NCBI GenBank assembly: GCA_947478455.1
Contig: CANJWR010000029.1
Location: 1-34,943 of the forward strand
DNA: 34,943 nt
Origin: Beijerinckiaceae bacterium
GTDB taxonomy: Bacteria; Pseudomonadota; Alphaproteobacteria; Rhizobiales; Beijerinckiaceae
Direction: 5' to 3'
Below are positions 13,815 to 21,865 of this stretch, one piece after another; the first letter of the stretch is position 1, and every line of letters starts with the position of its first letter. Made by a program: the position numbers and the translations under genes. Below the pieces are notes generated by a model. It ran no database searches and was not told the DNA's origin. It saw only the letters and a list, made by a program, of their open reading frames with translations.

Positions 13815-16076
13815 CTAAACGAAGCCGGCCTTGATGCGCTCCGGGGTGAACGGCGCCTGGCGCTGGCGCACGCCCGTTGCGTCGTAGATCGCATTGGCGA
13901 TGGCCGCCGCAATCGGACGCATGGAGCATTCGCCTGCGCCGTTCGGCGGCAGATCCTTGCGGTCGATCAACACGACGTCGATCATCTCCGGCGCTTCCGT
14001 CATGTCGAGGATCGGGTAGCTCAGCCAGTCGACGCTGGTGACAGTGCTCTGGCTGAACTTCGCCTCTTCCCACAGGGAGCGGCTGGTTCCCTGCACGATG
14101 TTGCCTTCAATCGTCTGGGTCAGCAGTTGCGGGTTGATGATGATCCCGCATTCATGGCCGACCGTGAACTTGCGTCCCCAGACCTTGCCGGTCGAGCGAT
14201 TGATCTCGACTTCAGCCACGATGGCGCAACGAGAACCGCTGCGCTGCGAGAACGAGATGCCCTGTCCGACCAGCACATCGCCGCGCACTTCCTTGCGCGC
14301 CGCAGTGCGGGGCTTCCAGCCGGCCTTCTCGGCCGCCGCTTTCACGACCGCGAGGTCGCGCGGGTCTTTAAGGTTCTTCAGCCGGAACTCGACAGGATCC
14401 ATGTTCAGCGAGAAAGCCAGTTCGTCGATGAAGGATTCACTGGCGAAGTGGATCTGCGGACCGACCGGATCGCGCAGATGCGACGTGCGCACCGGCGACG
14501 AACGCTCGACCAGCGGAGCCACGACTTCCCACGCCTTGCGCTTGGCCGGGAACCCGTAGGATTCTTCCGGCGCCCCGAAGGCGGCCTCGAACTTCAGCGG
14601 AACGCCCGCCTGCTGGCCAGCAAGCGTATGAGCCGGCTCGCTCTCGTTGCTGTTCACATCGAGCCGCGAGAAGCCCTTCGACTCGAAGTGCCAGGCGGTG
14701 ACATTGCCGTCCTTGTCGATAGCGGCGCGCGACGTGTGGACCGAAGCCGGACCTTTCGGATCCCAGCCCGTGCCTTCCGCGCGCATGAACTGCATGCGAA
14801 CCGGCTTGCCGAGCGCCTTGGCGACCAGCGCCGCAGCCGCCGCCGCATCACCGGAATCGTTGCGGCCATACGAACCAGAACCGTGCGCGTAGATGCCGCG
14901 CACTTTTTCCTGCGGCAGTCCGAGCGCGTTGGCGACGCCGTCGCGGCCGAAATGCGGCTTTTGGGTCGGCGTCCAGACGGTCGACAGACCATCGGGCTTG
15001 TAGTCGACGACCGCGCAGGCCGGGCCCATTCCGGCATGGGACTGGAACGGCCATTCGTAAGTGGCTTCGACGATGCGCGCGGCGTTCTTGAACGCCTCGT
15101 CCACATTGCCGACATCCTTGCCGTCATCGCGCTTGATCGCCTTGGCGTTGCGGATGTGCTCGTAGAGTTTCTTCTGTTCCGGGAAGGGCGGTTTTACGTC
15201 GCTCCACGTCACCTTGAGTTGACGCGAGGCCTTGATGGCGTCCCATTCCTTCGGCGCGGCGACTGCGAGGAATTCCTTGATACGCACAATCTGCACGCCC
15301 GGAATATCCTTCACGGAAGCTTCGTCCACATTCACCGGCTCTGCGCCGACGACCGGCGGCATCACCATGCGGGCATGGACCATGCCGGGAACCTTGATGT
15401 CGCTGATGAAATCAGCGGTGCCGAGAACCTTCTCGGCGACGTCGCGCCGCGGCGGCGAGGTGCCGACGACCTTGTATTCGGAAACCGCCTTCGGCTTGCC
15501 CTTGCCCTCGACGAACAGGGCGTTGCCGATCTGCTTGTTCCAGGTGAGCTGCGTGTCGAAATAACGCCCGCCGATCAGATCTCCGTAGGAGACCTTCTTT
15601 GACGCATCGGTCTTCGAGCTGACGACGCCGTTCGAGACGGTGAGCTGGTCAGCCGGAACGCCCAGGTGTTTCGAGGCGAGTTCGACGAGCTGGTAACGCG
15701 CTTCCGCAGCCGCCGATTTCATGGCCTTGCCGCCCGACTGCACGCCGGTCGAGCCCGAGGCGCCGCCCATGTTAACGCTGGTGGCTGTGTCGCCCTGCAT
15801 GAGCGTCACCTTCTCGATCGGCAGATCGAGCTCCTCGGCGATCATCTGCGAAACGCCGACATCGGTGCCCTGACCCATGTCCATCTTGCCCCAGTAGGCG
15901 GTGCAGGAGCCATCGGCGTTCAGGGTGATATAGGTCGACAGATTTTCGGGCTTCAGTTCGGGGCGAGTAGCCGCGCCGAAAACAGCCGCGCGGGCGGATG
16001 CGCCCGGCAGCACAACAGAGATCGTCAGCGCGCCGGCGCCGGTGAGCAGTGAACGGCGATTGATGTTGATTGTCAT
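13815..16076 (-). CDS. Molybdopterin hydroxylase large subunit (isoquinoline 1-oxidoreductase beta type)
   Basis: A 753-aa member of the xanthine oxidase family, IorB-like. It starts at the ATG at 16076 after GGGAGGA; the frame extends 24 codons upstream without a ribosome site. The N-terminus is a Tat-type signal (NRRSLLTGAG, then a hydrophobic stretch ending ASARA), so the enzyme is probably exported folded with its small subunit. The molybdenum-cofactor region includes GQGTDVGVSQMIAEEL near the N-terminus and ASESFIDELAF later; the catalytic glutamate is expected in GAGECSMRPIAAAIANAIYDATGVR-like C-terminal sequence, at the GAGE. Such enzymes hydroxylate N-heteroaromatics or oxidise aldehydes. 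The small subunit is encoded 11 nt upstream. No cytochrome c subunit, the third partner in some relatives, is present here. Confidence 0.9.
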   Translation of the reverse strand: MTININRRSLLTGAGALTISVVLPGASARAAVFGAATRPELKPENLSTYITLNADGSCTAYWGKMDMGQGTDVGVSQMIAEELDLPIEKVTLMQGDTATSVNMGGASGSTGVQSGGKAMKSAAAEARYQLVELASKHLGVPADQLTVSNGVVSSKTDASKKVSYGDLIGGRYFDTQLTWNKQIGNALFVEGKGKPKAVSEYKVVGTSPPRRDVAEKVLGTADFISDIKVPGMVHARMVMPPVVGAEPVNVDEASVKDIPGVQIVRIKEFLAVAAPKEWDAIKASRQLKVTWSDVKPPFPEQKKLYEHIRNAKAIKRDDGKDVGNVDEAFKNAARIVEATYEWPFQSHAGMGPACAVVDYKPDGLSTVWTPTQKPHFGRDGVANALGLPQEKVRGIYAHGSGSYGRNDSGDAAAAAALVAKALGKPVRMQFMRAEGTGWDPKGPASVHTSRAAIDKDGNVTAWHFESKGFSRLDVNSNESEPAHTLAGQQAGVPLKFEAAFGAPEESYGFPAKRKAWEVVAPLVERSSPVRTSHLRDPVGPQIHFASESFIDELAFSLNMDPVEFRLKNLKDPRDLAVVKAAAEKAGWKPRTAARKEVRGDVLVGQGISFSQRSGSRCAIVAEVEINRSTGKVWGRKFTVGHECGIIINPQLLTQTIEGNIVQGTSRSLWEEAKFSQSTVTSVDWLSYPILDMTEAPEMIDVVLIDRKDLPPNGAGECSMRPIAAAIANAIYDATGVRQRQAPFTPERIKAGFV

Positions 16077-16087
16077 CTCGTCCTCCC

Positions 16088-16549
16088 TCAGGCCTGCGAA
16101 GCGCGCTTGACGGCGCGCAGAATGGAAACATGCGTGCCGCAGCGGCACTTGATGCCCGCCATGGCGTCGCGGATCTGCGCGTCGGTCGGCTTAGGTGTAT
16201 GTTCAAGCAGCGCCGCTCCGGTCATCAGCCAGCCGTTGAGGCAATAGCCGCATTGCGGAACCTGTTCGGCGATATAGGCTTCCTGCAGCTTGTGCGGCTT
16301 GCCGTCCTTGCCGATACCGGCAAGCGTCGTAACCTTGCTGGCGCCGACGGAATCAACCGTCGTGATGCAGGAGCGAACCGGCTCGCCGTTGATCCAAACC
16401 GTGCAGGCGCCGCACTGGGCGAGGCCGCATCCGAAGCGCGGATTTTTCAGTCCGAGATCGTCGCGCAACGCATAGAGCAGCGGCATATCCGGATCTGCTT
16501 CAATCGTATGCGCCTTGCCATCGACATTCAGCTCGATGCGTGTGGCCAC
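16088..16549 (-). CDS. Molybdopterin hydroxylase small [2Fe-2S] subunit (isoquinoline 1-oxidoreductase alpha type)
   Basis: A 153-aa iron-sulfur protein if started at the GTG at 16549, which has GGAGGA just before it. An ATG at 16561 is also in frame but lies upstream of that ribosome site. The plant-type cluster ligands are Cys41, Cys46, Cys49 and Cys61; the second cluster ligands are Cys100, Cys103, Cys135 and Cys137 (QCGYCLNG and CRCGTH). These two clusters carry electrons away from the molybdenum site in the large subunit at 13815. It has no signal peptide, so export would depend on the Tat signal of its partner. Confidence 0.9.
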   Translation of the reverse strand: MATRIELNVDGKAHTIEADPDMPLLYALRDDLGLKNPRFGCGLAQCGACTVWINGEPVRSCITTVDSVGASKVTTLAGIGKDGKPHKLQEAYIAEQVPQCGYCLNGWLMTGAALLEHTPKPTDAQIRDAMAGIKCRCGTHVSILRAVKRASQA

Positions 16550-16696
16550 GGGTTCCTCCATCAAATTTCTTGAGAGCCATATGCTCGTTGCGCGCGCGCC
16601 AGTCGACGCAGGCGACGACGGACACTATGCGACAGAATGGACCTGCGCCAGAGGGTCGCAGGCCGCCCTCGGGGAAATATTTATGCAGGCGATTTT

Positions 16697-16711
16697 GGTG
16701 CGGCGCACCAT
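16697..16711. promoter_or_regulatory. 15-bp perfect palindrome upstream of the molybdenum hydroxylase genes
   Basis: TGGTGCG-G-CGCACCA is a perfect dyad in the 169-nt gap between the sulfatase-like gene and the small subunit start at 16549. It has no T tail, so it fits a protein-binding operator better than a terminator. The regulator is unknown. Confidence 0.4.
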
Positions 16712-16718
16712 CGCGTCG

Positions 16719-18470
16719 TTACTTTTGCGCCGTCACCCAGCCGGCTTCCGCAAGCCAGTGCTGGAATGTCAGCAGCGCGCCGCGATCCGCGCAGGAGCCA
16801 AAAAGCCCATTGCAGGTCTTCAGCAATTGCGCGCGCTGGCGAAACACTGTGTCGAGCGGCAGACCGGCAGCCTGAACCGTGACTGTCGCAAGATGCGGAA
16901 TTTCCAGAATCGGAACCTCCGGCAGAGCCGTGCGCGGCGTGAAGTTCAGTCCATCGACGGAGTAATAGGTCTGGAAAGCCGTCGATGTTGGTTCGAGCTG
17001 CCAGGAGGTCCCGCCTTCCGCAATCCCCATGGGGTTTTCGACCGGCACCTTTTTCAGCGCCGGCTGATGATCGCCATAGCCGACGAACAGGAATGGCTCG
17101 TTGGGGAAACGATCCGCCAGTCTGCTACGGAAAACATCGCGGTCGCGCTTGGCGAGCACGAGACGCCACAGATATTCGTCGAATTCCTTGTCGTTGTTCC
17201 AGCGCAGATTTTCGCCTGGATGGACCTGTTCGGCCGCATAGCGGAAATCCCACGGCATGTGTGTCGACATGCTGGAGGCCGCGATGAACTGCGGACGGCG
17301 CTTGCCGTCGGCGCGGGCGCGCTCCAGCACCTGCAGCGCCTGATCGTAGTAGAATAGATCACGCTGCCGCTCGTCAGGAGCCTTGTGGACCTTGCGGTCG
17401 ATCACCTGATCGAACCCTATGGCCTGATAGAAGCGTTTGGAACCGGCGAAATCGGCCGACGATGGATAGATGATCGTCGTTTCGTAGCCGCATGCCTTGA
17501 GGTATTGCGGCAGCGAGTGGCGCAGCCGCCCGGTCATGATCTGGGTGGCGAAATTGCGCATGCTGCCGAACGTATTCGTCGAGAGGCCCGTCAAAGCGGA
17601 AAAGTCCGACAGCCAGGTTCCGCCCCCGAACGTTTCGACCCGCATGGAATGCAGTCGCCCGTCGAAGGACTTGAAGAAGGGATCGATTTCTTCCGGATAT
17701 TTCAGGCCCGGATAGACGCCCGGCGGCATGGCGGATTCATTCAGGAAGAAAACGATGTCGGGTGGCGTTCCTTGGGGCGAGCAGGAAATGGCGTCGACCG
17801 GGATAGGCGTTGCATTCGCCTGCGCGGGAGCGTCGAACACATTGTTCAGCCGCACAAGCTGCGGCAGATCACGGAACGACGACAGGAAGGCCGAAAAAAC
17901 CGAACGGCGGTCGGAGAAGAAATCGACATTGTTGTTCAGAAGCGGCGTGATGGAGCCCGCCATGCTGGCAATGGCCAGAACCGCAACGCCGGCCCGCGCC
18001 AGTGCGCCGCCGCGCCACGGGCGCTCCTTGCGCCAGAACAGCGTCAGGCCGCCAATGATCGCCATCCCTGCCAGGGTGCTGACGAAAGCCTGTTCCTTGA
18101 AGGTGTCATAGAAAAACGTGATCTGGCTCAAGGAGCGCAGATAAAACGACACATCGTAGATGTGCAGGTTCATCGCCACGATGGAATATTTAAAGACGGA
18201 CGAAACGAAGATCGAGCCGAAGACGACCATCGCCAGCACGAAGGCCAGCCGCCAGCGCCTGATGAGGGCGAACAGCAGGGCCGAGAAACCCAGGAACACG
18301 CCCGCCGCAGGCAGCGTAAACGGCATATGAGTTTCAACCGTCAGGAAGAACCAGACCCAGCCGCCGACCATCGCCGCCATGGCCAGATTGCCGGGCGTCA
18401 ACCACCGGCGCGGCGCGGATGCGCCGTCGGACGAAGTACCGGCGGAAAAAACGGGCCATTGCCAACGCAT
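16719..18470 (-). CDS. Membrane sulfatase-like / phosphoethanolamine-transferase-like protein
   Basis: A 583-aa inner-membrane protein. The first ~190 residues hold about five membrane segments. The large periplasmic C-terminal part belongs to the alkaline phosphatase/sulfatase superfamily, with FFLNESAMPPG (nucleophile and metal region), GGGTWLSDFSALTGL and a late metal motif GYGDHQPA. Related enzymes move phosphoethanolamine or phosphoglycerol onto cell-surface glycans or lipids. The substrate here is unknown. It is followed on the same strand by the molybdenum hydroxylase genes after a 169-nt gap, and it is divergent from the 18726 gene. No functional link to the catabolic genes is evident. 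Confidence 0.82.
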   Translation of the reverse strand: MRWQWPVFSAGTSSDGASAPRRWLTPGNLAMAAMVGGWVWFFLTVETHMPFTLPAAGVFLGFSALLFALIRRWRLAFVLAMVVFGSIFVSSVFKYSIVAMNLHIYDVSFYLRSLSQITFFYDTFKEQAFVSTLAGMAIIGGLTLFWRKERPWRGGALARAGVAVLAIASMAGSITPLLNNNVDFFSDRRSVFSAFLSSFRDLPQLVRLNNVFDAPAQANATPIPVDAISCSPQGTPPDIVFFLNESAMPPGVYPGLKYPEEIDPFFKSFDGRLHSMRVETFGGGTWLSDFSALTGLSTNTFGSMRNFATQIMTGRLRHSLPQYLKACGYETTIIYPSSADFAGSKRFYQAIGFDQVIDRKVHKAPDERQRDLFYYDQALQVLERARADGKRRPQFIAASSMSTHMPWDFRYAAEQVHPGENLRWNNDKEFDEYLWRLVLAKRDRDVFRSRLADRFPNEPFLFVGYGDHQPALKKVPVENPMGIAEGGTSWQLEPTSTAFQTYYSVDGLNFTPRTALPEVPILEIPHLATVTVQAAGLPLDTVFRQRAQLLKTCNGLFGSCADRGALLTFQHWLAEAGWVTAQK

Positions 18471-18570
18471 GACGCTGAAATTCCTGTACCTGTTTTCGCC
18501 CCCAATGCCGATATGACATTTCTATCTCAAAATAGGAGTGAGGGGGGCAAAACGCAAACGGCATTGGTTT

Positions 18571-18595
18571 AAATATGGGCGAATTGCCTATATTT
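18571..18595. promoter_or_regulatory. 25-bp AT-flanked imperfect palindrome in a divergent promoter region
   Basis: The 25-bp element starts AAATATGGGC and ends TGCCTATATTT; 10 of 12 arm positions are complementary. It lies in the 255-nt gap between the divergent sulfatase-like gene (18470) and the binding-protein gene (18726). It is much more AT-rich than its surroundings, as expected for an operator or core promoter. I see no textbook -35/-10 pair around it. Confidence 0.45.
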
Positions 18596-18725
18596 TTCCT
18601 GAACCAGCGCCGTTCAGCCGCCATACAGCTTTGCATGCTTCGCTTGATCCGCACCCGCAAATCCGGATAACTGTCAGGCGTCGGCCCGTTGAGTGAGGCT
18701 GGCAGGGAACCGGGAGGAACAGACC

Positions 18726-19781
18726 ATGCGCAATCGTGCAATCGTAATCGGGCTGCTGGGTTTTGCCGCAATCTCCGGTCCGGCTCTGGCGGACGCGGTC
18801 TCGGATTTCTATTCCGGCCCCGGCAAACAGATGAAGATGATCATCCGCTCCGGCGTTGGTGGCGGCTACGATCAATATTCGCGCATGATGGCGCGCCATA
18901 TCGGCAAGCATATTCCGGGCAACCCGACCGTCGTGCCGATCAACATGCCGGGTGGAGGCGGCATCGTCGCGGCCAACTATGTCGCCAAGATTGCGCCGCG
19001 CGACGGCACGATTCTCACCATGGTCAGCCAGGGGCTCTCGGTCGATCAGGCGCTCGGGCTCAACCCGTCTTTTCAGGCCGATCTGCGCGAGTTCAACTGG
19101 ATCGGCAACATGAGCAATTCGAGCCAGACCCTGGCCGTCTGGCATACCTCGCCGACGAAGACGCTCGACGACGCCAGAAAGCGCGAAACTTTGATCGGCT
19201 CGACGGGCGCAGGCTCCATTTCGACCCAGTTGCCGGTTATTTTCAACAATATGCTCGGCACGAAATTCAAGATCATCGCCGGCTACTCGGACGGCAAGGA
19301 CGTCGATATCGCCATGGAGCGTGGCGAGGTCGAGGGCCGCGGCGCAAACCCGTGGGTGAGCTACCAGTCGCAATCGCCGCGCTTCATCACCGACAAGCTG
19401 ATCATCCCGCTTGTGCAGATGGGCCTTGTGCGCGATCTGCCGAATGTTCCGATGCTGAACGAACTCGCCCGCCGCCCGGAGGATCAGCCTGTCCTGGACT
19501 TCATGTCCAAGGCGGCGGCGGTTGGTCGCCCGATCGCCACCACGCCCGGCACGCCGCCAGACCGCGTGGCGGCGCTGCGCAAGGCTTTCGACGCCACCAT
19601 CAAGGATCCCGAATTCATCAAGGAAGCCGAGACCAGCCGCGCTGAAATTAACGCAATGAGCGGCGAGGAACTGGCGCGCATCATCGGCGAACTCATCGGC
19701 GCTCCGGCTCCGGTGCTTGCGGCGGTCAAGAAAGCGCTTGAATCGAAAGACGTGACCGAAGACCTGCCGAAGAAGAAGTAA
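18726..19781 (+). CDS. Tripartite tricarboxylate transporter (TTT/Bug) family binding protein
   Basis: A 351-aa protein. GGGAGGAACAG before the ATG at 18726 fixes the start; an 11-codon upstream extension is not needed. The signal peptide is short, with likely cleavage after ALA at 22. The mature part has the Bug-family hallmarks MIIRSGVGGGYDQYSRMMARH and PGGGGIVAANYVAK. These proteins capture carboxylates or aromatic acids in the periplasm. The membrane subunits (TctA/TctB) are not in the window, so it is an orphan here. The acyl-CoA dehydrogenase follows 42 nt later and is probably co-transcribed. Confidence 0.85.
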   Translation: MRNRAIVIGLLGFAAISGPALADAVSDFYSGPGKQMKMIIRSGVGGGYDQYSRMMARHIGKHIPGNPTVVPINMPGGGGIVAANYVAKIAPRDGTILTMVSQGLSVDQALGLNPSFQADLREFNWIGNMSNSSQTLAVWHTSPTKTLDDARKRETLIGSTGAGSISTQLPVIFNNMLGTKFKIIAGYSDGKDVDIAMERGEVEGRGANPWVSYQSQSPRFITDKLIIPLVQMGLVRDLPNVPMLNELARRPEDQPVLDFMSKAAAVGRPIATTPGTPPDRVAALRKAFDATIKDPEFIKEAETSRAEINAMSGEELARIIGELIGAPAPVLAAVKKALESKDVTEDLPKKK

Positions 19782-19823
19782 TCAGGCGTCGACGCCGACC
19801 AACCAGCCAGCGAGGAAACCCAG

Positions 19824-20975
19824 ATGGACTTTTCACTGCCCGAAGAACTGCGCATGATGAAGGATCAGGTGCGGCGGTTCGTCGATACGGAGATGATTCC
19901 GGTCGAACGCGAATCCTGCGACGGGCAGGAACTGAAGCCGGAGTTCCGGAAAAAGTTCGAAGACGGCGTCAAGAAACTAGGCCTCTGGAAGATGGACATT
20001 CCGGAGGAATTCGGCGGCGGCGGCTTCGGCATTCTGGCCTCCGTCATCGTCTGGCAGGAACTGTCCCGCACGGTTGCGCTGCCGTCGCGCGGCAGCGGCA
20101 TTCTGGGCCCGAATGTCCGGGCGATCCTTTATTCGCTGGAAGGGGAGCTGAAGGAAAAATATCTGATGCCGGTGTTGCGCGGCGAGAAGCGCGCCTGCTT
20201 CGCCCAGACGGAGCCGGATGCCGGGTCCGATCCGGGCGGGATGCGCACGACCGCGGTGCGCGATGGCGATCACTACGTCATCAACGGCACGAAGCGCTTC
20301 ATCAGCGGCGCCGGTAAGGCCGACTTCATGCAGCTCATGGCGGCGACGGATCGCTCCAAAGGTTCGCGCGGCGGCATCTCATGTTTCCTCGTGGACTTTG
20401 GCACGCCGGGCGTGAAGCTCGGCGCTCGCTACAACACCATGATGGGCGACCAGCCGTGGGAGATCATTCTCGATAACGTGCGGGTGCCGGCGACCCAGAT
20501 GGTTGGCGAGGAAGGCGGCGGTTTCCGTCTCGGCCAGAAGTGGCTCGGAGTCGGTCGCGTTCATCACGGCGCGCGTGCGCTCGGCGTCGCCGAACGCTGC
20601 CTCGAAATGGCCACGTCTTATGCGAAGCAGCGTTCTACATTCGGGCGTCCGCTATCCGAGCGTCAGGGCATCCAGTGGATGCTGGCCGACATGTTCATCG
20701 AACTGGAAGCCGCAAAGCTGCTGGTCTATCGCGCCGCCTGCCAGATCGAGTCCGGAGTCGATGCGCGCACCGACGCCTATCTGTGCAAATACTATGCGGA
20801 CGAAATGGCCTTCCGGGCCGCCGATACGTGCATGCAGATCCACGGCGGCATCGGCCTCACCACCGATCTGCCGATCGAAAAATTCTGGCGTCAGCAGCGC
20901 AGCTACCGCATCACCGAAGGCGCAAGCGAGGTGATGAAGATGGTCATCGCCCGCCATGTGTTGAAGGCTTACTGA
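19824..20975 (+). CDS. Acyl-CoA dehydrogenase family protein
   Basis: A 383-aa flavoenzyme of normal family length. It carries both family signatures: CFAQTEPDAGSDPGG in the middle domain and QIHGGIGLTTDLPIEKFWRQ near the end. Glu365 in YRITEGASEV is at the position of the catalytic base of medium-chain acyl-CoA dehydrogenase. It would oxidise a CoA thioester at the alpha-beta bond using FAD, passing electrons to ETF. GAGGAAA lies 6 nt before the ATG. The pairing with a TTT binding protein suggests the imported acid is activated to a CoA ester, but no CoA ligase is encoded nearby. Confidence 0.92.
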   Translation: MDFSLPEELRMMKDQVRRFVDTEMIPVERESCDGQELKPEFRKKFEDGVKKLGLWKMDIPEEFGGGGFGILASVIVWQELSRTVALPSRGSGILGPNVRAILYSLEGELKEKYLMPVLRGEKRACFAQTEPDAGSDPGGMRTTAVRDGDHYVINGTKRFISGAGKADFMQLMAATDRSKGSRGGISCFLVDFGTPGVKLGARYNTMMGDQPWEIILDNVRVPATQMVGEEGGGFRLGQKWLGVGRVHHGARALGVAERCLEMATSYAKQRSTFGRPLSERQGIQWMLADMFIELEAAKLLVYRAACQIESGVDARTDAYLCKYYADEMAFRAADTCMQIHGGIGLTTDLPIEKFWRQQRSYRITEGASEVMKMVIARHVLKAY

Positions 20976-20995
20976 GCAAGAACGAGGACCCCGAA

Positions 20996-21073
20996 CCGTC
21001 ATTGCGAGGAGCGCAGCGACGAAGCAATCCAGCACACGATGAATGGATTGCTTCGCTACGCTCGCAATGACGG
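20996..21073. repeat. Dispersed alphaproteobacterial inverted repeat (CATTGCGAG / GCAATCCA type)
   Basis: The left arm (20996-21031) begins CCGTCATTGCGAGGAGCG; the right arm (21044-21073) ends CGCTCGCAATGACGG. Together they make a long imperfect hairpin with a 12-nt centre. It lies between the convergent acyl-CoA dehydrogenase and RidA-like genes. Elements of this form are, from memory, common in Bradyrhizobium, Rhodopseudomonas and related genomes. Confidence 0.85.
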
Positions 21074-21093
21074 TCTTTTCCGGGCGGTCGCCG

Positions 21094-21777
21094 TCAGGCC
21101 CGCGCCGTCACTTCGATTTCGATGCGCTTTGTCGCCGCCGAATAACCTTCCACCGTCGTCAGATTGATCGGGCAACCGGCCGCGGCAAAACGCGCCGCGA
21201 TGGCCTTGCGACCATCAACGACATTCACCTTCTTCGACATAAAGGCCGAAATCACGACAGCCTTCGAAATGTGCGTGCCGGCGACAGCCAGCGATGCGTC
21301 GATCTTGTGACGAATGGCGTCGAGTTGCGTCTCGAAGGTCGCAGATTCATCCGTATTGCCGGAGAGAAAAACCAGTCCGTCCAGCGTCACGAACATCGGC
21401 GGCGCAATGACCGGCTCATATTCCCGCACGGTCTTTTTCGCTTCGGCAGCGAGTGGGCTTACGGCAGTCAATTCCATGATGACGCGTGAACCGCGCGGCA
21501 TACGCTCAGCGTCTACAAAACTCGAACTGCCGCCGCGCAGATCGCCGACCAGAGTGGCGCGCCTCACGTCACTGGCCGCCTGCCGTGTAGCGCTGTCGAG
21601 CGCAAACAGGCGGCTGCGCACAATATGCGCCTTGGCAAAGCCAGCCTTCTCGACTTCCGAAACGGCGCGCGCCAGAGCCAGCTTTGCTTCTGCCTCGACA
21701 GATTCCTTGCCGTCGCCGGCGACGCTGATGTTGAACGCATCGCGTCCGTCGATAGTCGTCCACGTTCTGTTGATCAC
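21094..21777 (-). CDS. RidA-family protein with N-terminal extension
   Basis: A 227-aa protein if started at the GTG at 21777, five bases after GGGAGG. An open frame continues 20 codons upstream but lacks a ribosome site. The C-terminal 110 residues resemble RidA/YjgF: GLVFLSGNT, an FETQLDAIRHKIDASLAVAG helix, and IEIEVTARA at the end. RidA proteins hydrolyse reactive enamines/imines, and 2-aminomuconate deaminase is a family member. The N-terminal ~115 residues resemble a second, diverged copy (KLALARAVSEVEKAGF), giving a two-domain protein longer than the usual 130 aa. It lies 88 nt after the FAD monooxygenase and is possibly in the same operon. Confidence 0.75.
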   Translation of the reverse strand: MINRTWTTIDGRDAFNISVAGDGKESVEAEAKLALARAVSEVEKAGFAKAHIVRSRLFALDSATRQAASDVRRATLVGDLRGGSSSFVDAERMPRGSRVIMELTAVSPLAAEAKKTVREYEPVIAPPMFVTLDGLVFLSGNTDESATFETQLDAIRHKIDASLAVAGTHISKAVVISAFMSKKVNVVDGRKAIAARFAAAGCPINLTTVEGYSAATKRIEIEVTARA

Positions 21778-21865
21778 ATGCGCCTCCCGGGCATTCGCCT
21801 GTCGTAAACCTATCGTGAAAGCCTTTCGGGCTTCCACACATTTGAGAATTCAGCCCATGCGCCGG

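Noticed and set aside
14127-15602. 491-aa open frame antisense to the molybdenum hydroxylase large subunit
   Set aside because: The minus-strand product has family motifs along its whole length; the plus frame is a shadow with skewed Arg/Ala/Asp content.
17385-18572. 395-aa open frame antisense to the sulfatase-like gene
   Set aside because: It is a charge-rich shadow frame with no motif; the minus strand encodes membrane segments and sulfatase motifs.
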